A stretch of DNA of 64,000 nucleotides. Origin: Owenia fusiformis. Its lineage: Eukaryota > Annelida > Polychaeta > Sabellida > Oweniidae. The position numbers and the translations under genes are program-made. Where the stretch lies: NCBI GenBank assembly GCA_903813345.2, contig CAIIXF020000004.1, positions 23,933,985 through 23,997,984 of the forward strand, written 5' to 3'. The number at the start of each line of letters is the position of its first letter. The stretch's first letter is position 1. Under the pieces are notes generated by a model. That model was not told the DNA's origin, did no database searches, and saw nothing but the letters and a program-made list of their open reading frames with translations. Positions 12,691 to 23,262 of this stretch are shown in pieces.

Positions 12691-13299
12691 GAATTATTAC
12701 ACCAAAAGTAGTGCGAAAATGGCATTTTCACAGTTTTGATGACATTTAAAGGGTTCCGATAAGCATCCCGTATAAAAACAATATGGCGGCTCCAGGCGAA
12801 TCAACTGGATCAGTCCATTTTTAAGAAATAAGGGGAGTTCTGTAAAATCCAGTTTATTGAAATTGTCTTTGAGATAAAGTAATCCGTTTATACTGATTTT
12901 GAAAACGTTATCCCTGGAGTGATTGCGTTCAAACAGTACATGTACAACAGCCAATATAAATCCCTGTATTAGAACTGCTTTGTTTCATTTGTAGGATATT
13001 TCATATGCCAAGCTGTGTGCTATTACGTTATGGGGAAATTTAGATGCCAATTTTTCCTTATTATACACAAATAGAAGATCCTGAAACTTCACCCATAAAT
13101 TTGGAATTGATTTGTCAAAATAAAAATCACCCTTTTATAAATGTGTGACGATCTAAAATATACCTATGCTATATAACAGTTAGAGGTGTTGACACAACGA
13201 CATCGAACCTGTGAACCCTTGAGTATTATTCCCGGATCGGGCCTTTTATACTAAACGGTGAGCAACACCAGAAACGAGCGTTCGATTTGCTAAACGATA

Positions 13300-13925
13300 T
13301 GCGTCACCCTTTAAAGACATAGTTCCTCTTTCACTTATATTATCTCATGGAAATGGGCATACCAGCGCAAAGATCTTTGTACCGTGGTAAAGAAAAGCTA
13401 TCAAACATTGTCTGAAGAGCAGATTTATCTTCATAGTTATACTTTTAGCATGGCGACTTTGACCTTGAAACAATATAGCCATTTGGGCGATAATAGGTGA
13501 TTCAAAAAAGAAAATGAGTGCTTTTTTGTAGTTTTACTTTGACCAAGCCTAGAAAAAATTGAGGTGGAAAACTAACCCCAAATTTTTGACATTTTTGTTG
13601 TCTAGAAGTGTCCTAGATGATATCAAAGTTTAAGAAAATTTATACGTCCATAGAAATATTTTATTTATAAATTAGTGCCAATATGGTGGGTTTGGGTGCT
13701 TTTTTGCTCTCATTTTTACCCCATTTCTAAGGTTGCCATGGCAACTATTAGGCTTTGGTAACTACACCAACTTGATTTTTGAAGGACACCCACCTGATAG
13801 TAGTTGGGCCAAGTTGGAAAATCTGCCTGGCTTGATATGCTTGCAGTGAGGTTGATTGTGGCAAGTAGTAAAACGGCGAAACAATGGTGGAGTCATAACA
13901 TATGCTTTACAGTATATGCCAATTG
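13300..13925. repeat. Dispersed repeat copy 5, most complete
   Basis: This copy runs without large interruption from ctttaaagacatagttcctc through ctcatggaaatgggcatacc and tatggtgggtttgggtgc to gttgattgtggcaagtagt. It is therefore the best reference for the family. Copy 1 plus copy 2 would be the same unit split by the L1-like insertion. Confidence 0.65.
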
Positions 13926-14589
13926 GTATACATTCAGTCTAAACATATAGGTATACTTTCAGTCAACTTTCAGTATACTTTCATATCTACTAGCCTGACA
14001 AATATAATAATTAATAATAAGAAACAATTCTTGTTTTCAGCTATTTAAAATATATATTAAAATAGAGAGTCATCAAACATGTTAACAAAATATATGTTGG
14101 TCATTCACCTTTATCAAGACCAATAACTAAACTATATATGCTATAATACCAGTCCATGAAGAATGGTCATGTGGACATGGAAATATTTACTACAATAAAC
14201 AGCGCTTGCATTAGGTTAGAAAATATGTGAGTCCCAAGGACGCAATTTTTTTTTTAAAAGTGTGTCCTTTGAAATAAAAGTGTGTCCCCTATTTCTAGCC
14301 TGTTTTGAGGTATAACTTTATTTTAAAAGCATTTTTACTAAAACACCTTTCAGTTTTTGATTTCTTGCCGCGAATTTAAAACGGAAGTAAACGTTAAGTA
14401 CGGACTGAATAAATGCATGTTCGTTCATTCGACAATGAATACATTTTATTTCATGAATAACCTAATATTTGTTTCTGAATAGGAAAAACTGTGGCGTGTC
14501 ATGGTTTCAAATCTAAAAATAAACAAAGTCGAAACATTTGAGAGAATCATGATTATTTGTAAATATTCAACATGTTGAGCCTTATTTAC
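13926..14589. other. No gene; short CAGTATAC-type repeats
   Basis: Positions 13910-13985 contain several atactttcagt/cagtatac words like the arrays at 22.9 and 62.4 kb. Positions 14140-14215 match the end of the 275 bp tandem unit at 15.4-16.9 kb (ataccagtcYatgWagaMtg, gtggaaatatttact). No coding sequence seen. Confidence 0.4.
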
Positions 14590-15358
14590 GATTCAAATTT
14601 TTTTTTTTTTTTATAGTATAAACTTTATTGAGGTAAAGTCAATACATTTTCGGCCACCAATCGCCATATTGGCATTATAGGTTGGCCATCACTTACATGT
14701 AAAAAATTAAGTATAATATCTAGCTGTTTGAGGACGACTGTGCATCGAAGGGTATCCCAGGGACCAGAGGGGTTTGTGCCAAGTAGATGTGTAAAAAACA
14801 AAATAAATATATTATGAGTTCTCCAGGGCTTAGATGAGACCTCTTTGCTATGTCTTGTTGTCATGGAGAAAGTTGCTGACGATGATAAGAAGTTTACTTA
14901 ATTCTGCTAAGGATAATGCCTCGTCACCATATAAGAGAAAATTAAGTTTATCATCCATGTTTGTTAGTTGGCTGATCTTATTATAGAAGTTATTGTTGAC
15001 CTCTTCCATCAGGGCATGCCTATTAATTTGGCATAGAAGACACTTGAAAAATAAATGTTTTAGTGTTTCAGGTTTGCCGCAAGAACAATTAGCCGAGTCT
15101 ATAAATGTAAATTGGTGTGCAAAAAGTCTTGCTTTCAAAAATAAGTCTACACGAGCTCTGTTGAGAGTGATTTCTTGAGACCTTGTTAAATTAATCAGGG
15201 ACGTTGAACTGATTATTCTCTTGGGCAGAAAGTGTTTATTACTTTCTTTTTTGAACGATGGTAGGGAAAATTTTAAGGCATATTCTAAAAGAGGTTTAGG
15301 TAATTTGTTCCACAGTGATATTGCATTAGGAAAAATTTGCGTCCAAAAAACGGAAATA
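14590..15358 (-). pseudogene. LINE 3' end (C-terminal region and tail)
   Basis: The minus strand is open from about 15355 to 14848. It reads the typical C-terminus of a Jockey/CR1-type LINE polyprotein: SLWNKLPKPLLE, then SFKKESNKHFLPK, RARVDLFLKARLFAHQF and a cysteine-rich CSCGKPETLKHLFFKC motif. The RT catalytic core is missing. The tail is marked by a T run at 14598-14612 (poly-A on the minus strand). The same domain order (WN.LP, then C.CG....KH....C) occurs in the intact LINE at 24.7-26.6 kb. It is a 5'-truncated, inactive insertion. Confidence 0.8.
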
Positions 15359-15419
15359 TTTTTTCGTCCTCCAAATTATTTTTGAGTCCTTAACATGTAC
15401 GGGACGCCGTTAATGCAAG

Positions 15420-16930
15420 CCCTGAATATAACTTTATTCATTTCATGAACACCTTGTCAAATATGGCTATAAAATATGACTCTGTTTTCTTATATACATT
15501 GACTAGTCTAATACTAACTTCTGGTATGATTGTTGCTGGAAACAATAAAATCTAGTGACTACAAGTAATACTGGTTTGCAGAGAACAAATTTGTTTATAG
15601 CAAGCTAAATAATGTTCTCAATTAATTGCAATACCACATAACTGAACTAATACCAGTCTATGTAGACTGAACGTGGAAATATTTACTAAAATATAACTTC
15701 TTTATACATTTCATGAACACCTTGTCAAATATGGCTATAAGATATGACTCTGTTTTCTTATACACATTGACTAGTCTAATACTAAGTTCTGGTATGATTG
15801 TTACTGGAAACAATAAAATCTAGTGACTACAAGTAATACCGGTTTACAGAGAACAAATTTGTTTATAGCAAGCTAAATAATGTTCTCAATTAATTGCAAT
15901 ACCACATAACTGAACTAATACCAGTCTATGTAGACTGTACATGGAAATATTTACTACAATATAACTTTTTATCCTATGCCAAGTAGAGTTTTAGGGAGAT
16001 AAGTTGGTAAGATATATCCTGTATCCTGATTTTGATGTTTCCATATCCAGAACCTCTGTATCTCCCGCCATATCTCCCGCTTCGGTGCATATCTTCCCGC
16101 TTCCGGTAAGTAGTGGAAATGCAATAAAATGACTTTGCATATGAATGATTTGTTTATTTTTACACCTTGTACTATTGAAATGACTATATGCCCCTGAAAA
16201 CTCTACTTGGTATAGGATAAAGATATGCACATCTACCTGCGGTCCCTACAGTCCCTCAGGTAGATATGCATATCACCCTCTGGATAAACCCCATATCCAA
16301 AACCTCCCAGTACATAACCCTTATATACATTTTATGAACACCTTGTCAAATATGGCTATAAAATATGACTCTGTTTTCTTATATACATTGACTAGTCTAA
16401 TACTAACTTCATGATTGTTACTGGAAACAATAAAATCTAGTGACTACAAGTAATACTGGTTTGCAGAGAACATATTTGTTTTTGATGAGCTAAATAATGT
16501 TCTCAATTGATTGCAATACCACATAACTGAACTAATACCAGTCTATGTAGACTGTACGTGGAAATATTTACTAAAATATAACTTTCTGCATTTCATGAGC
16601 ACCTTGTCAAATATGGCTATAAAATATGACTCTGTTTCTAATATACATTGACTAGTCTATTACAACCTGGAAGTAAAAATCTAGTGACTACAAGTAATAT
16701 TGCTTTGCTCAATTAATTACAATACCACATAACTTAACTGATACCAGTCTATGTAGAATGTACATAAAAATATTTCCTAAAATGTTACTTTATACATTTC
16801 ATAAGCACCTTGTCAAATGATCATAACATTGTTGAATATGGCTATAAAATATGACTCTGTTTTCTAATATACATTGACTAGTCTAATACTACCTTCTGGT
16901 ATGATTGTTAGTGGAAACTATACAAATCTA
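15420..16930. repeat. Tandem repeat, about 275 bp unit, 4-5 copies
   Basis: Copies start near 15422, 15697, 16316, 16576 and 16790. Each carries catttcatgaacaccttgtc, aatatggctataaaatatga, ttgactagtctaatac, aaatctagtgactacaagta and ataccagtctatgtagac. Later copies are shortened. A MITE (15968-16221) separates copies 2 and 3, and a foldback element (16934-17444) splits the last copy. Confidence 0.8.
15968..16221. mobile_element. Small MITE inside the 275 bp array
   Basis: The left end, tttatcctatgccaagtaga, is answered at the right end by tctacttggtataggataaa, with the match running further inward (gttttaggg against ccctgaaaac). The 254 bp element contains the GCGGGAGATA repeat block that also occurs at 705-790. 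A target duplication was not clear. The minus-strand 79 aa frame across it has no recognisable relative. Confidence 0.65.
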
Positions 16931-16933
16931 GTG

Positions 16934-17444
16934 CACTGGTGATCCGGTCGATTAAGCTGGTTACCGAAACGAACCGTTTCGGTAACAAAATGTTGGAACC
17001 TCGAATGTATGATTTTCCCCTTTTCCTTATTACACGCGTAGTAGGCAGAATTCCCACAACATTTTTATCACAAACGTGTGTCAGTATCATATGTTCAAGG
17101 AAATGTACATGTTTGCGAATATATAGTTCAGAAGACAGAATCGTCGATTTAGTACCTCGCTTTAGTTACGTAAACGGTACTTCAAAAATGGTTAAGATTT
17201 GCACTTTTGACCTGTTCCATTTACATAACTGAAGCGAGGCACTAAATCGACGATTCTGTTGTCTTCTGAACTATCTGTTAGCAACCGAGTACTTTTTCTC
17301 AAACATATGATACTGACACACGTTTGTGATTAAAATGTCCTGGGAATACAGTCTACAACATGTGAAATAAGGAAAAAAGAAAAATCGTACCTTTGAGGTT
17401 CCGACATTGTGTGGTAACCAGCATAATCGGCCGGATCACCAGTG
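16934..17444. mobile_element. Foldback MITE, CAC...GTG ends, 5 bp target duplication
   Basis: The termini are CACTGGTGATCC and GGATCACCAGTG, flanked by TAGTG on both sides (16929-16933 and 17445-17449). Other copies of the tandem unit show the empty site as aaatctagtgactac, which proves the 5 bp duplication. Subterminally, GTTACCGAAACG and CGTTTCGGTAAC form a perfect 12 bp hairpin with a 3-base loop at the left end only. The central half also folds back (cagaatcgtcgatttagtac near 17137 mirrors 17236-17257). No transposase. A second copy lies at 35153-35688. Confidence 0.85.
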
Positions 17445-17517
17445 TAGTGACTACGAGATTGAAAATCTCCTTCGGCATAAGTTCATTCATTTTGTAAAGT
17501 CAATCTCCAACTGATTA

Positions 17518-18154
17518 TTACAACACTGGTTGATTAGTTTCTGAAGTTTTCTTTGCATACTGTACGCCCGGTATTATTCGCGTGCGATTAACTTTCGCGC
17601 TTTTCGCGATGGTGTTAAATTCGCGAAAAATTATCGTCGCGAAATTGCCAAATAAATCCCCGGGAATTTGTTATTACCCGGGGCTCTGGTGCATTTCATT
17701 TTGTGTAAACGTTTCGTCTAGTGTTATTGGGCGATAATTGGATCTTCAGGACTTCAGTAATGTTCATTTTACGTTGGCTGATTCGGCCCAGTACCTCCAG
17801 TAGGCCCAATAATGATATCGATGACATCATTGCAAATGAAGTGCAAATTGCAAAAGATAACATGATAAAGATCCCAGTTATTGTAAATCTGATCCAACTA
17901 TGACATCAGGTACCGAGTGCAATTACTGTACATCTACTAGTAATTTAACTTGAGAATTCTGAGAATAATGAATTTCAAACTTGTGAAATTCGCGAAATTT
18001 AATAGCCGCGAAACCGTGTTTTCGCAAAATTCGCGAAATTAAAGCTTGCGAATAATACCGGGCGTACAGTAGTCCCTTAAACTGGTACATTTATTGTTTA
18101 ATGCTTGCCTGAGTTTGCCTCGTGTCGTCTTTGAATCTTGCATCATGGCATAGT
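17518..18154 (-). pseudogene. BEN gene exon 4, split by TA MITE
   Basis: The acceptor is TATTTTCAG|AC (ctg at 18155-18157 on plus). Coding text begins with the two bases that complete the split codon from exon 3, then YAMMQDSKTTRGKLRQALNN, and reaches TA at 18070. There the 17560-18069 MITE intervenes. Past it, from the second TA at 17559, the same frame resumes as AKKTSETNQPVL and stops at TAA (17520-17518). The seamless frame on both sides is strong evidence for both the exon and the insertion borders. Confidence 0.8.
17560..18069. mobile_element. TA-flanked MITE rich in TTCGCGAA
   Basis: The ends are TA|CTGTACGCCCGGTATTATTC and its mirror GAATAATACCGGGCGTACAG|TA. The body is unusually CpG-rich near both ends, with repeated palindromic ttcgcgaa words (17610-17640 and 17990-18040). 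At 510 bp it has no transposase. The TA duplication fits a Tc1/mariner-type source. It sits inside the last exon of the BEN gene. Confidence 0.85.
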
Positions 18155-18601
18155 CTGAAAATACCACCATATGTTTTTGGGCCATGTCATGCAAATACAT
18201 GTCTATAAGTTTAAAAAAAGCTCTGTGATGCCAGGTTTAAGAGGAACACATTTTATGTCTAACTTATGCAGTATATTATCTAACAAAGACAAGCCAAGCA
18301 ATATAATATTGAGTAGAATATCAACCAAGGCATTAACAAGACAAAATGTCAACACTGTAAGTTGTTTAATCTAAGCCATATAGGTGGCCTCTGTTTGAAG
18401 TTGAGGTCAACGTGAGAATGATTTCCACATCTCACCACTACTGAGTATTGATACAATTATGTAGTTTGATGTTTATAGGGATTACAGTTGTATTTTCACA
18501 TCATAGAACATTCTATGATTTGTGAACATTTGCCCAAAAGCACAGATGTAGGGAATCTTTTTTAAAAAGACCACCTTTTAATTACTAAAGCAGACACATA
18601 C

Positions 18602-18802
18602 CTAAGATAACTTTGCAAAGTCCAGGGTGCAGCTGGACAAAGTTTTTTTCGCTTCCTGGACTCATTGTCCCTTGGAGGAGTTGTTTTTTATAAATAGCTT
18701 GCCTGCAAGCATGCGTACAATATAGGCACCGTCTTTGCCATCCATCCTCCTCTTCGTTACAGGGGAGACATATACCCCTGACTGAGACAGTAGCTCAATA
18801 TA
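18602..18802 (-). pseudogene. BEN gene exon 3 (BEN domain core)
   Basis: The exon starts with TATTGAG directly after the inserted mariner and ends at G|GTATGT (donor at 18601-18596). It encodes IELLSQSGVYVSPVTKRRM, then GKDGAYIVRMLAGKLF, and after a one-base shift in the A run at 18684-18689 QLLQGTMSPGSEKNF and VQLHPGLCKVIL. That is the usual BEN order: a helix, then LF.KE.LL.G, then the C-terminal strand. Its original acceptor, TTCATTTCAG, is now at 19898-19896 on the other side of the mariner. Confidence 0.8.
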
Positions 18803-19893
18803 CGAGGGGTGATTCAAAAGTAATGGACAAAATTTTATAGGCACGCTTACCTTTACCAGATTTGAATGAAACTGTGTACAAATAAAGATTAATCAATTAT
18901 CTATTAGATGTTAAAATTTGATCAACTAAATGCAAATACATTTTGAGATAGAGCACTTCTCTTGGATCATGGTGCATACACCCGGAATCCATTTTTAAGG
19001 CTATTTTCATCATAATAACAAATGGATTTTCAATTTCGACACGTTGTTGCTTTTGTTCTTCGGTAAGAAGCTTAGGACTCCACTTGGCACACATCCTTTT
19101 GATATTTAGGTCGCATTTTACAATCCTTTGTACTGTAGAGTAGGACACATCTGTAATGGAACTTATTTCTCTCAGTGTCAATCTCCTGTCTGCATTTAGG
19201 ATGGACTCTACATGGTGAATAGTGTTATCAGTGCGGCCAGTCTTGGGCCTTCCAGATCACTTTAGATCTAAGACTCTCGTATCCCCTTCACTAAAATGTT
19301 TGTACCATCGCTCAATGGCTTGCCTTGACAAGGCCTTGTCTCCATGTGTCTTTTTTATTTTCTTGACAACTGCCTGCCTTGTCTCTCCAGTAGCTACCAA
19401 ATATTCAATAACAATGCTTTGCTTAACTTTGATTTGTTGTAAAGTAGACATTTCTTGGATGTGTGTGAGTCTAAGAGTCTGATCTACTTTCTGACTCACT
19501 GTGACTCATCATTCTTAGAAATATCATTGTGATGTCATAGTACAATTGGTTGCTGAATTTAGAACTCAACAGCAAACACATGGGCATGTGAGTCTTGCTT
19601 GACGATTGCATTACCATGCTTGTTAGACATATCATGTGTGGTAATTGAGTCATTAAAACGAAATCAAGCAAAAATGACAAAAACATTCAATTATCATTAA
19701 AAAACCAATTCCACCCATGCTTACCCTTGTTACCATGGTTACGCATAGCTGAAACAATTTCAAATGCATTTAAATGAGAATTCGACACAAAGTAGAGAAT
19801 TGATTGATCTATTCACTGTGAAAAAATTAGACTGATTGGGTGAAATTTAGTATGCCTATAAAATTGTGTCCATTACTTTTGAATCACCCCTCG
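18803..19893 (-). mobile_element. Decayed mariner transposon
   Basis: Terminal inverted repeats begin cgaggggtgattcaaaagta at 18803 and mirror at 19893, with TA on both sides. The minus strand encodes the N-terminal DNA-binding half of a mariner transposase. One helix-turn-helix part reads RQAIERWYKHFSEGDTRV (about 19330-19260) and a second reads LREISSITDVSYSTVQRIV (about 19178-19120), followed by RMCAKWSPKLLTEEQK. The normal DDE catalytic core is missing: only a short tail after HHDPREVLYLK remains before the end. A full mariner is about 1.3 kb with a roughly 345-residue enzyme; this 1.09 kb copy has lost the catalytic centre and is non-autonomous. Confidence 0.9.
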
Positions 19894-19898
19894 TACTG

Positions 19899-20705
19899 AA
19901 ATGAACAAATATTTCTATATTCTATAAAAAATATATATCATATTTTGATTTTTATTTACCTTTTTAGTACAGTACTCAGTACTGACCTCGACTTAATTAA
20001 GATTATAATTTGCAAGTTTTACTCCTGCTTGAAAGTATTTGCAGTACGAAGTGTGAAAACTGCAATCAGACTCTGAATAACTGACTCTTATTGGTTAGAA
20101 TTTGTTATTATATAGCCAATTAATTATAGCAACAATAGGAGTCTGGTTGCAGTTTACATGGACCCTTTGCAGTATACCAATAACAAGCCAATTCATGCAG
20201 ATGTAGAGGTTATTTGTGATGGAGTCATCACTGTACAGTTACTGTACTTCTACTGAATTTGGCGCCCATTTTCATTTGGCAAATCCGCCAAGTTGTTTAA
20301 GTATGCCTAATTCCCCAGTGATTTTAGTACCATTAGTGCATTGTAATATTGCAATTCTGCCAAATTAAGTAGCTGCTAAAGTGTGCACCCACCAACTTTT
20401 AAACCATTACTCCCAATCTTAATGATTTATATATATATATATATTAACAAATATCTCTTCAATTTATTGAAAAAAATCTGCTGTTATTGTCATGATTAGG
20501 ATGACTCATGCTATGATAGGACGACTACACATATCTTAAAGTCTAAGGGATCTCAGTGTGAGCGTTCAAGATTGAGAAATGTCAAACATGACTTAATTTT
20601 AGAAGAAATCTTCCATGTCATACCCTCAAAGAAAGTGAAGTTAAGACTATCATATTTGAAATTGTCAGTAGTTTTGACAGTTGGTCATTCATTAGATCTA
20701 TGTCT
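19899..20705. other. BEN gene intron 2
   Basis: No coding signal apart from the exon 3 acceptor at its end. It contains a short (TA)n run at 20428-20444. AT-rich and otherwise unremarkable. Confidence 0.5.
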
Positions 20706-20711
20706 ACTTAC

Positions 20712-20861
20712 CAGGGTTGGTCTTGGCTGTACTCTTTCTTCTTGGTGACCTTGTCTGTTGTTGGTGTTGGTAGGGGTGCCTCACAGCCCAGCACAGCGGC
20801 TATGCCTTTTTTTCGATTACAGAGCAGAGACTTGGCAATCTTTGGTTCAACTGAACACGCT
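20712..20861 (-). pseudogene. BEN gene exon 2 (charged linker)
   Basis: The exon is bordered by TCTTTCTTCAG (acceptor) and a perfect GTAAGT donor (20711-20706). It is 150 bp long and open in one frame: CSVEPKIAKSLLCNRKKGIA, then VLGCEAPLPTPTTDK and VTKKKEYSQDQP. It ends with two bases that complete a cysteine codon with the first base of exon 3. For joining to exon 1 in phase, an acceptor two bases further in (CAGAG|CG) fits better than CAG|AG; this is unresolved. Confidence 0.65.
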
Positions 20862-21258
20862 CTGAAGAAAGATGATACACTAATGAATATATATGCTGCA
20901 ATAGGCAGTTAATCTCACATTAAGTCCCGAGTCGAAATTCTAGTGAGAACTTTGAATTTAAAGAATAAGCAATTGAACCGCCATATTATTATTGCAACAG
21001 GAACAGTATATGAAAAAATAGAAACATATAAAACTTTTTATGTCTCTGACAAGGCATAACTTTTGTATATTTCAGATAAGCTTAGACTAGTTATAGACTA
21101 GAGCAAAGCTGTGGTCTTTTTAGGGAGTTTCAGCAAGTTAATTTTCTGTAGGAATTTTGACTAAATTTACTAAACCTTATCGGAGGATGAGGAGTCGTAA
21201 TTTTTACAGATATTCAGAAAAGCTCGATAAATAGAATAAATTCGTATATACCACATAC

Positions 21259-21426
21259 CTCCTATCAGAACAATTTGAGCATTATAAAGTCCCGCATGGC
21301 CAGTAAATTTTGCCTGGACTTTAAGATAAGATAACTTTCCAACTCTTTCCTCGGCGATTTGATGGCTTGAAGGGAAGCTACGCTAACCTTGCCTTCATCT
21401 AGCCAGAGCAATATACAGTGTGACAT
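21259..21426 (-). pseudogene. BEN gene exon 1
   Basis: ATG at 21426-21424 starts MSHCILLWLDEGKVS. The frame must shift by one base near 21345 to continue as GKLSYLKVQAKFTGHAG and LYNAQIVLIG, ending at the donor G|GTATGT. The pattern WLDEGK.SV....IK, then a VG...VK..G.YNA.V..IG block, resembles the N-terminal beta-strand module of invertebrate BEN-containing proteins. The start is chosen because upstream in-frame sequence holds stops. Confidence 0.6.
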
Positions 21427-21740
21427 TGCAGAATGTTGTTTTGAACGCTGATATGAGGTTATATCATCAAAAAGATAACAAGATTAGTTGAAAATTAACT
21501 TTTATCGCTAGTCAAATGGCGGATTTGTTGGCGCTTTAAATTGACCAATCAGATTTTCTGTTTTCGTTCGTTAATTTCCAGTAAAAAAACGAAGTCAAAT
21601 TTGACTATTTGTACGTTTTTTTTATTCAATTTAAACTGAATAAAAGGGTCCAACGGATTAGCCTATCGATGATATCTCAGACGTTTTCGGTGATCAAATG
21701 TGCAGAAAAATAAGTAGGTCACTCCCATAATTCCTCCAAA
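21427..21740. promoter_or_regulatory. Candidate bidirectional promoter spacer
   Basis: This 314 bp spacer separates the minus-strand BEN gene start from a plus-strand ATG. It contains a CCAAT box (gaccaatcag, 21543), an aaatggcggattt block and local CpG enrichment, with no coding sequence. Divergent starts over a short CCAAT-bearing spacer are typical of bidirectional promoters. No TATA box is placed convincingly for either side. Function is inferred. Confidence 0.4.
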
Positions 21741-22096
21741 ATGGCCGAACAACCCGGTTTCGGTCAGAAAGACAAAATTGTAAAGAAACGGGGCGCATAT
21801 GATAAAGTTCACGAACATCTAAGTGGAGAAAGAAAACTAGATCTGGAGAAATGGATTTGGATGCAAATTCAAGTCAAATGAATGCCTCGTCAGGCTCAGA
21901 GGACGTTCAAAACTTACCGGAAGTAGAAAAGAATTTCCTAAAACAAAATGAAAATTTACTCGCACCAAATCCAACCAGTGATATACCACCTGAAGATCAT
22001 CTGATTGGTGATGATTTAGAAGAATGCATTCGAATCGAGGTATTCGATTCGAATTTTGATTTTAAGTCCATGGACCACACCATCTATATTTTTTAA
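21741..22096 (+). CDS. Unrecognised reading frame divergent from the BEN gene
   Basis: An ATG with a good context (ccaaaATGG) starts MAEQPGFGQKDKIVKKRGAY and stops after 46 codons. In another frame the sequence is open from 21851 (gagaaATGG) as MDLDANSSQMNASSGSEDVQ, followed by an acidic, serine- and asparagine-rich stretch ending near 22096. The second part looks protein-like in composition but matches no family I know. A possible donor (CGAG|GTATTC, 22041) could end a first exon. Either two alternative starts or one frame broken by an indel around 21810-21850 is possible. Confidence 0.4.
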
Positions 22097-22959
22097 TATA
22101 TAAGGATGAAGTCAGGTTTAGGGAAAGTAAAGATGAAAATGTTTTGAAGTAGTTTGAATGGTAGGGCGAAGGTGTGTAACGTCGATACCATTTTTGGGTA
22201 AATCGACATGTGGGGTAACCTCGACACCTTTTTGTTTATTTGCTCTAATTTCCGATCTATCGGGAAGCCTTTTTCTCGCATGGATCGAGATCTCACAAGA
22301 TTTTAATTTTTCCAGAAATCAAACATGGCAAAAAACGAAAATTCTACTTCAAGTTTGTAAGTGTCGAAGTTACCCCACTTCTTTTGTTGACATTACCTTA
22401 CACGTCGATGTTACAGCCCTAGACCTAGTCTAAATATTCTATAAGGAAATGATGTGATATTAAGTTGTTTCTACTTATATTACCATGCAGTATGTTCTAT
22501 ATCCTCCCTAGGTTACATTGTGAAAACATTTTTTCTCGATTTTCAGAATTGTAAGTGATACGTGACTGGCAAAATGGACGATCTAAAATTCACCAAATGC
22601 TATTAAGATTTATCTATCGTTATGATGCTACCTAACTGCACTGTTTGGCCGAATTTCATTAGGTAACCTAAGGCAATGGAGGTCATAGAACATTCTGGTT
22701 AGTAGGATACCAATAACTGGTTAATATAATATCGGTTGCTTAATTTTGAACTTCAAAGTACTTCTAAACATTTTAAAAAATGATTAAGATTTTTCTCATG
22801 CCATGGGTTTTGCTATTATTGGAATATGTTTATTCAACTTTCATATGTTTGCATGAGAATTACAGTTTCCCCATGTTTTGTTTCGGCTAAAATAAAACCT
22901 TGCTAAATTTTGATCAAATTGAGAAAAAATATTACATGTACTTTAAAAATCTGATGTTT
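22097..22959. other. No gene seen
   Basis: The 22158-22433 plus-strand frame has no recognisable features. The stretch repeats gtcgayg words (22178, 22219, 22398) but shows no clear element borders. Confidence 0.4.
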
Positions 22960-23262
22960 AAGGTACAGCTGGAAAGTAACATTTGGTAAAAATGCTATAC
23001 CTAAGTAAAACAGGTATAGTTTCAGTATATTCATTATTTATCAGAGTTTGTTTGGTATGCTTTCAGTATACTATTGAAAATCATAAGTAAAACAGGTAAA
23101 CTTTCAGTATATTCAGTATCTTCATACCTATTTACAGATCTATATTCAGTATATATACCTATTAATTGGTATGGTATCAGTCTGGTATCAGTATAGACCT
23201 ATCAACAAGGTATATTTTTAGTATACTTTTATTATATACTGACTAGACCTGGCAATAGGTTG
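22960..23262. repeat. CAGTATA-rich repeat truncating the Crypton gene
   Basis: The block from aaatcataagtaaaacaggt through ctatattcagtatatatacc to cctggcaataggttggg is nearly identical to 63370-63590. It is built of cagtata/tatactg words. It begins exactly where the Crypton-type recombinase homology stops (after NHCIRATCITT), so it has replaced or displaced the 3' end of that gene. Confidence 0.75.

Larger units (their letters stand above)
17518..21426 (-). pseudogene. Four-exon BEN-domain gene broken by mariner and MITE
   Basis: Four minus-strand exons join with matching phase: exon 1 (21426-21259), exon 2 (20861-20712), exon 3 (18802-18602) and exon 4 (18154-17518). Exon 1 encodes WLDEGKVSVASLQAIKSP and KVQAKFTGHAGLYNAQ, like the small N-terminal module that precedes BEN domains in many invertebrate proteins. 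Exon 2 is a charged linker. Exon 3 carries the BEN signature GVYVSPVTKRRM and AYIVRMLAGKLF. Exon 4 completes it and ends at a stop. BEN domains bind DNA and chromatin in the nucleus. Frame shifts in exons 1 and 3, a 1.09 kb mariner at the exon 3 acceptor and a 510 bp MITE in exon 4 argue for a dead copy. The two shifts could be assembly errors. The predicted product is only about 220 residues, so it may be a transposon-carried or processed-down family member. Confidence 0.75.

Noticed and set aside
16908-17232. Matching frames on both strands at 16.9-17.2 and 35.0-35.7 kb as homologous genes
   Set aside because: They are two copies of the same foldback element read through its inverted repeats.
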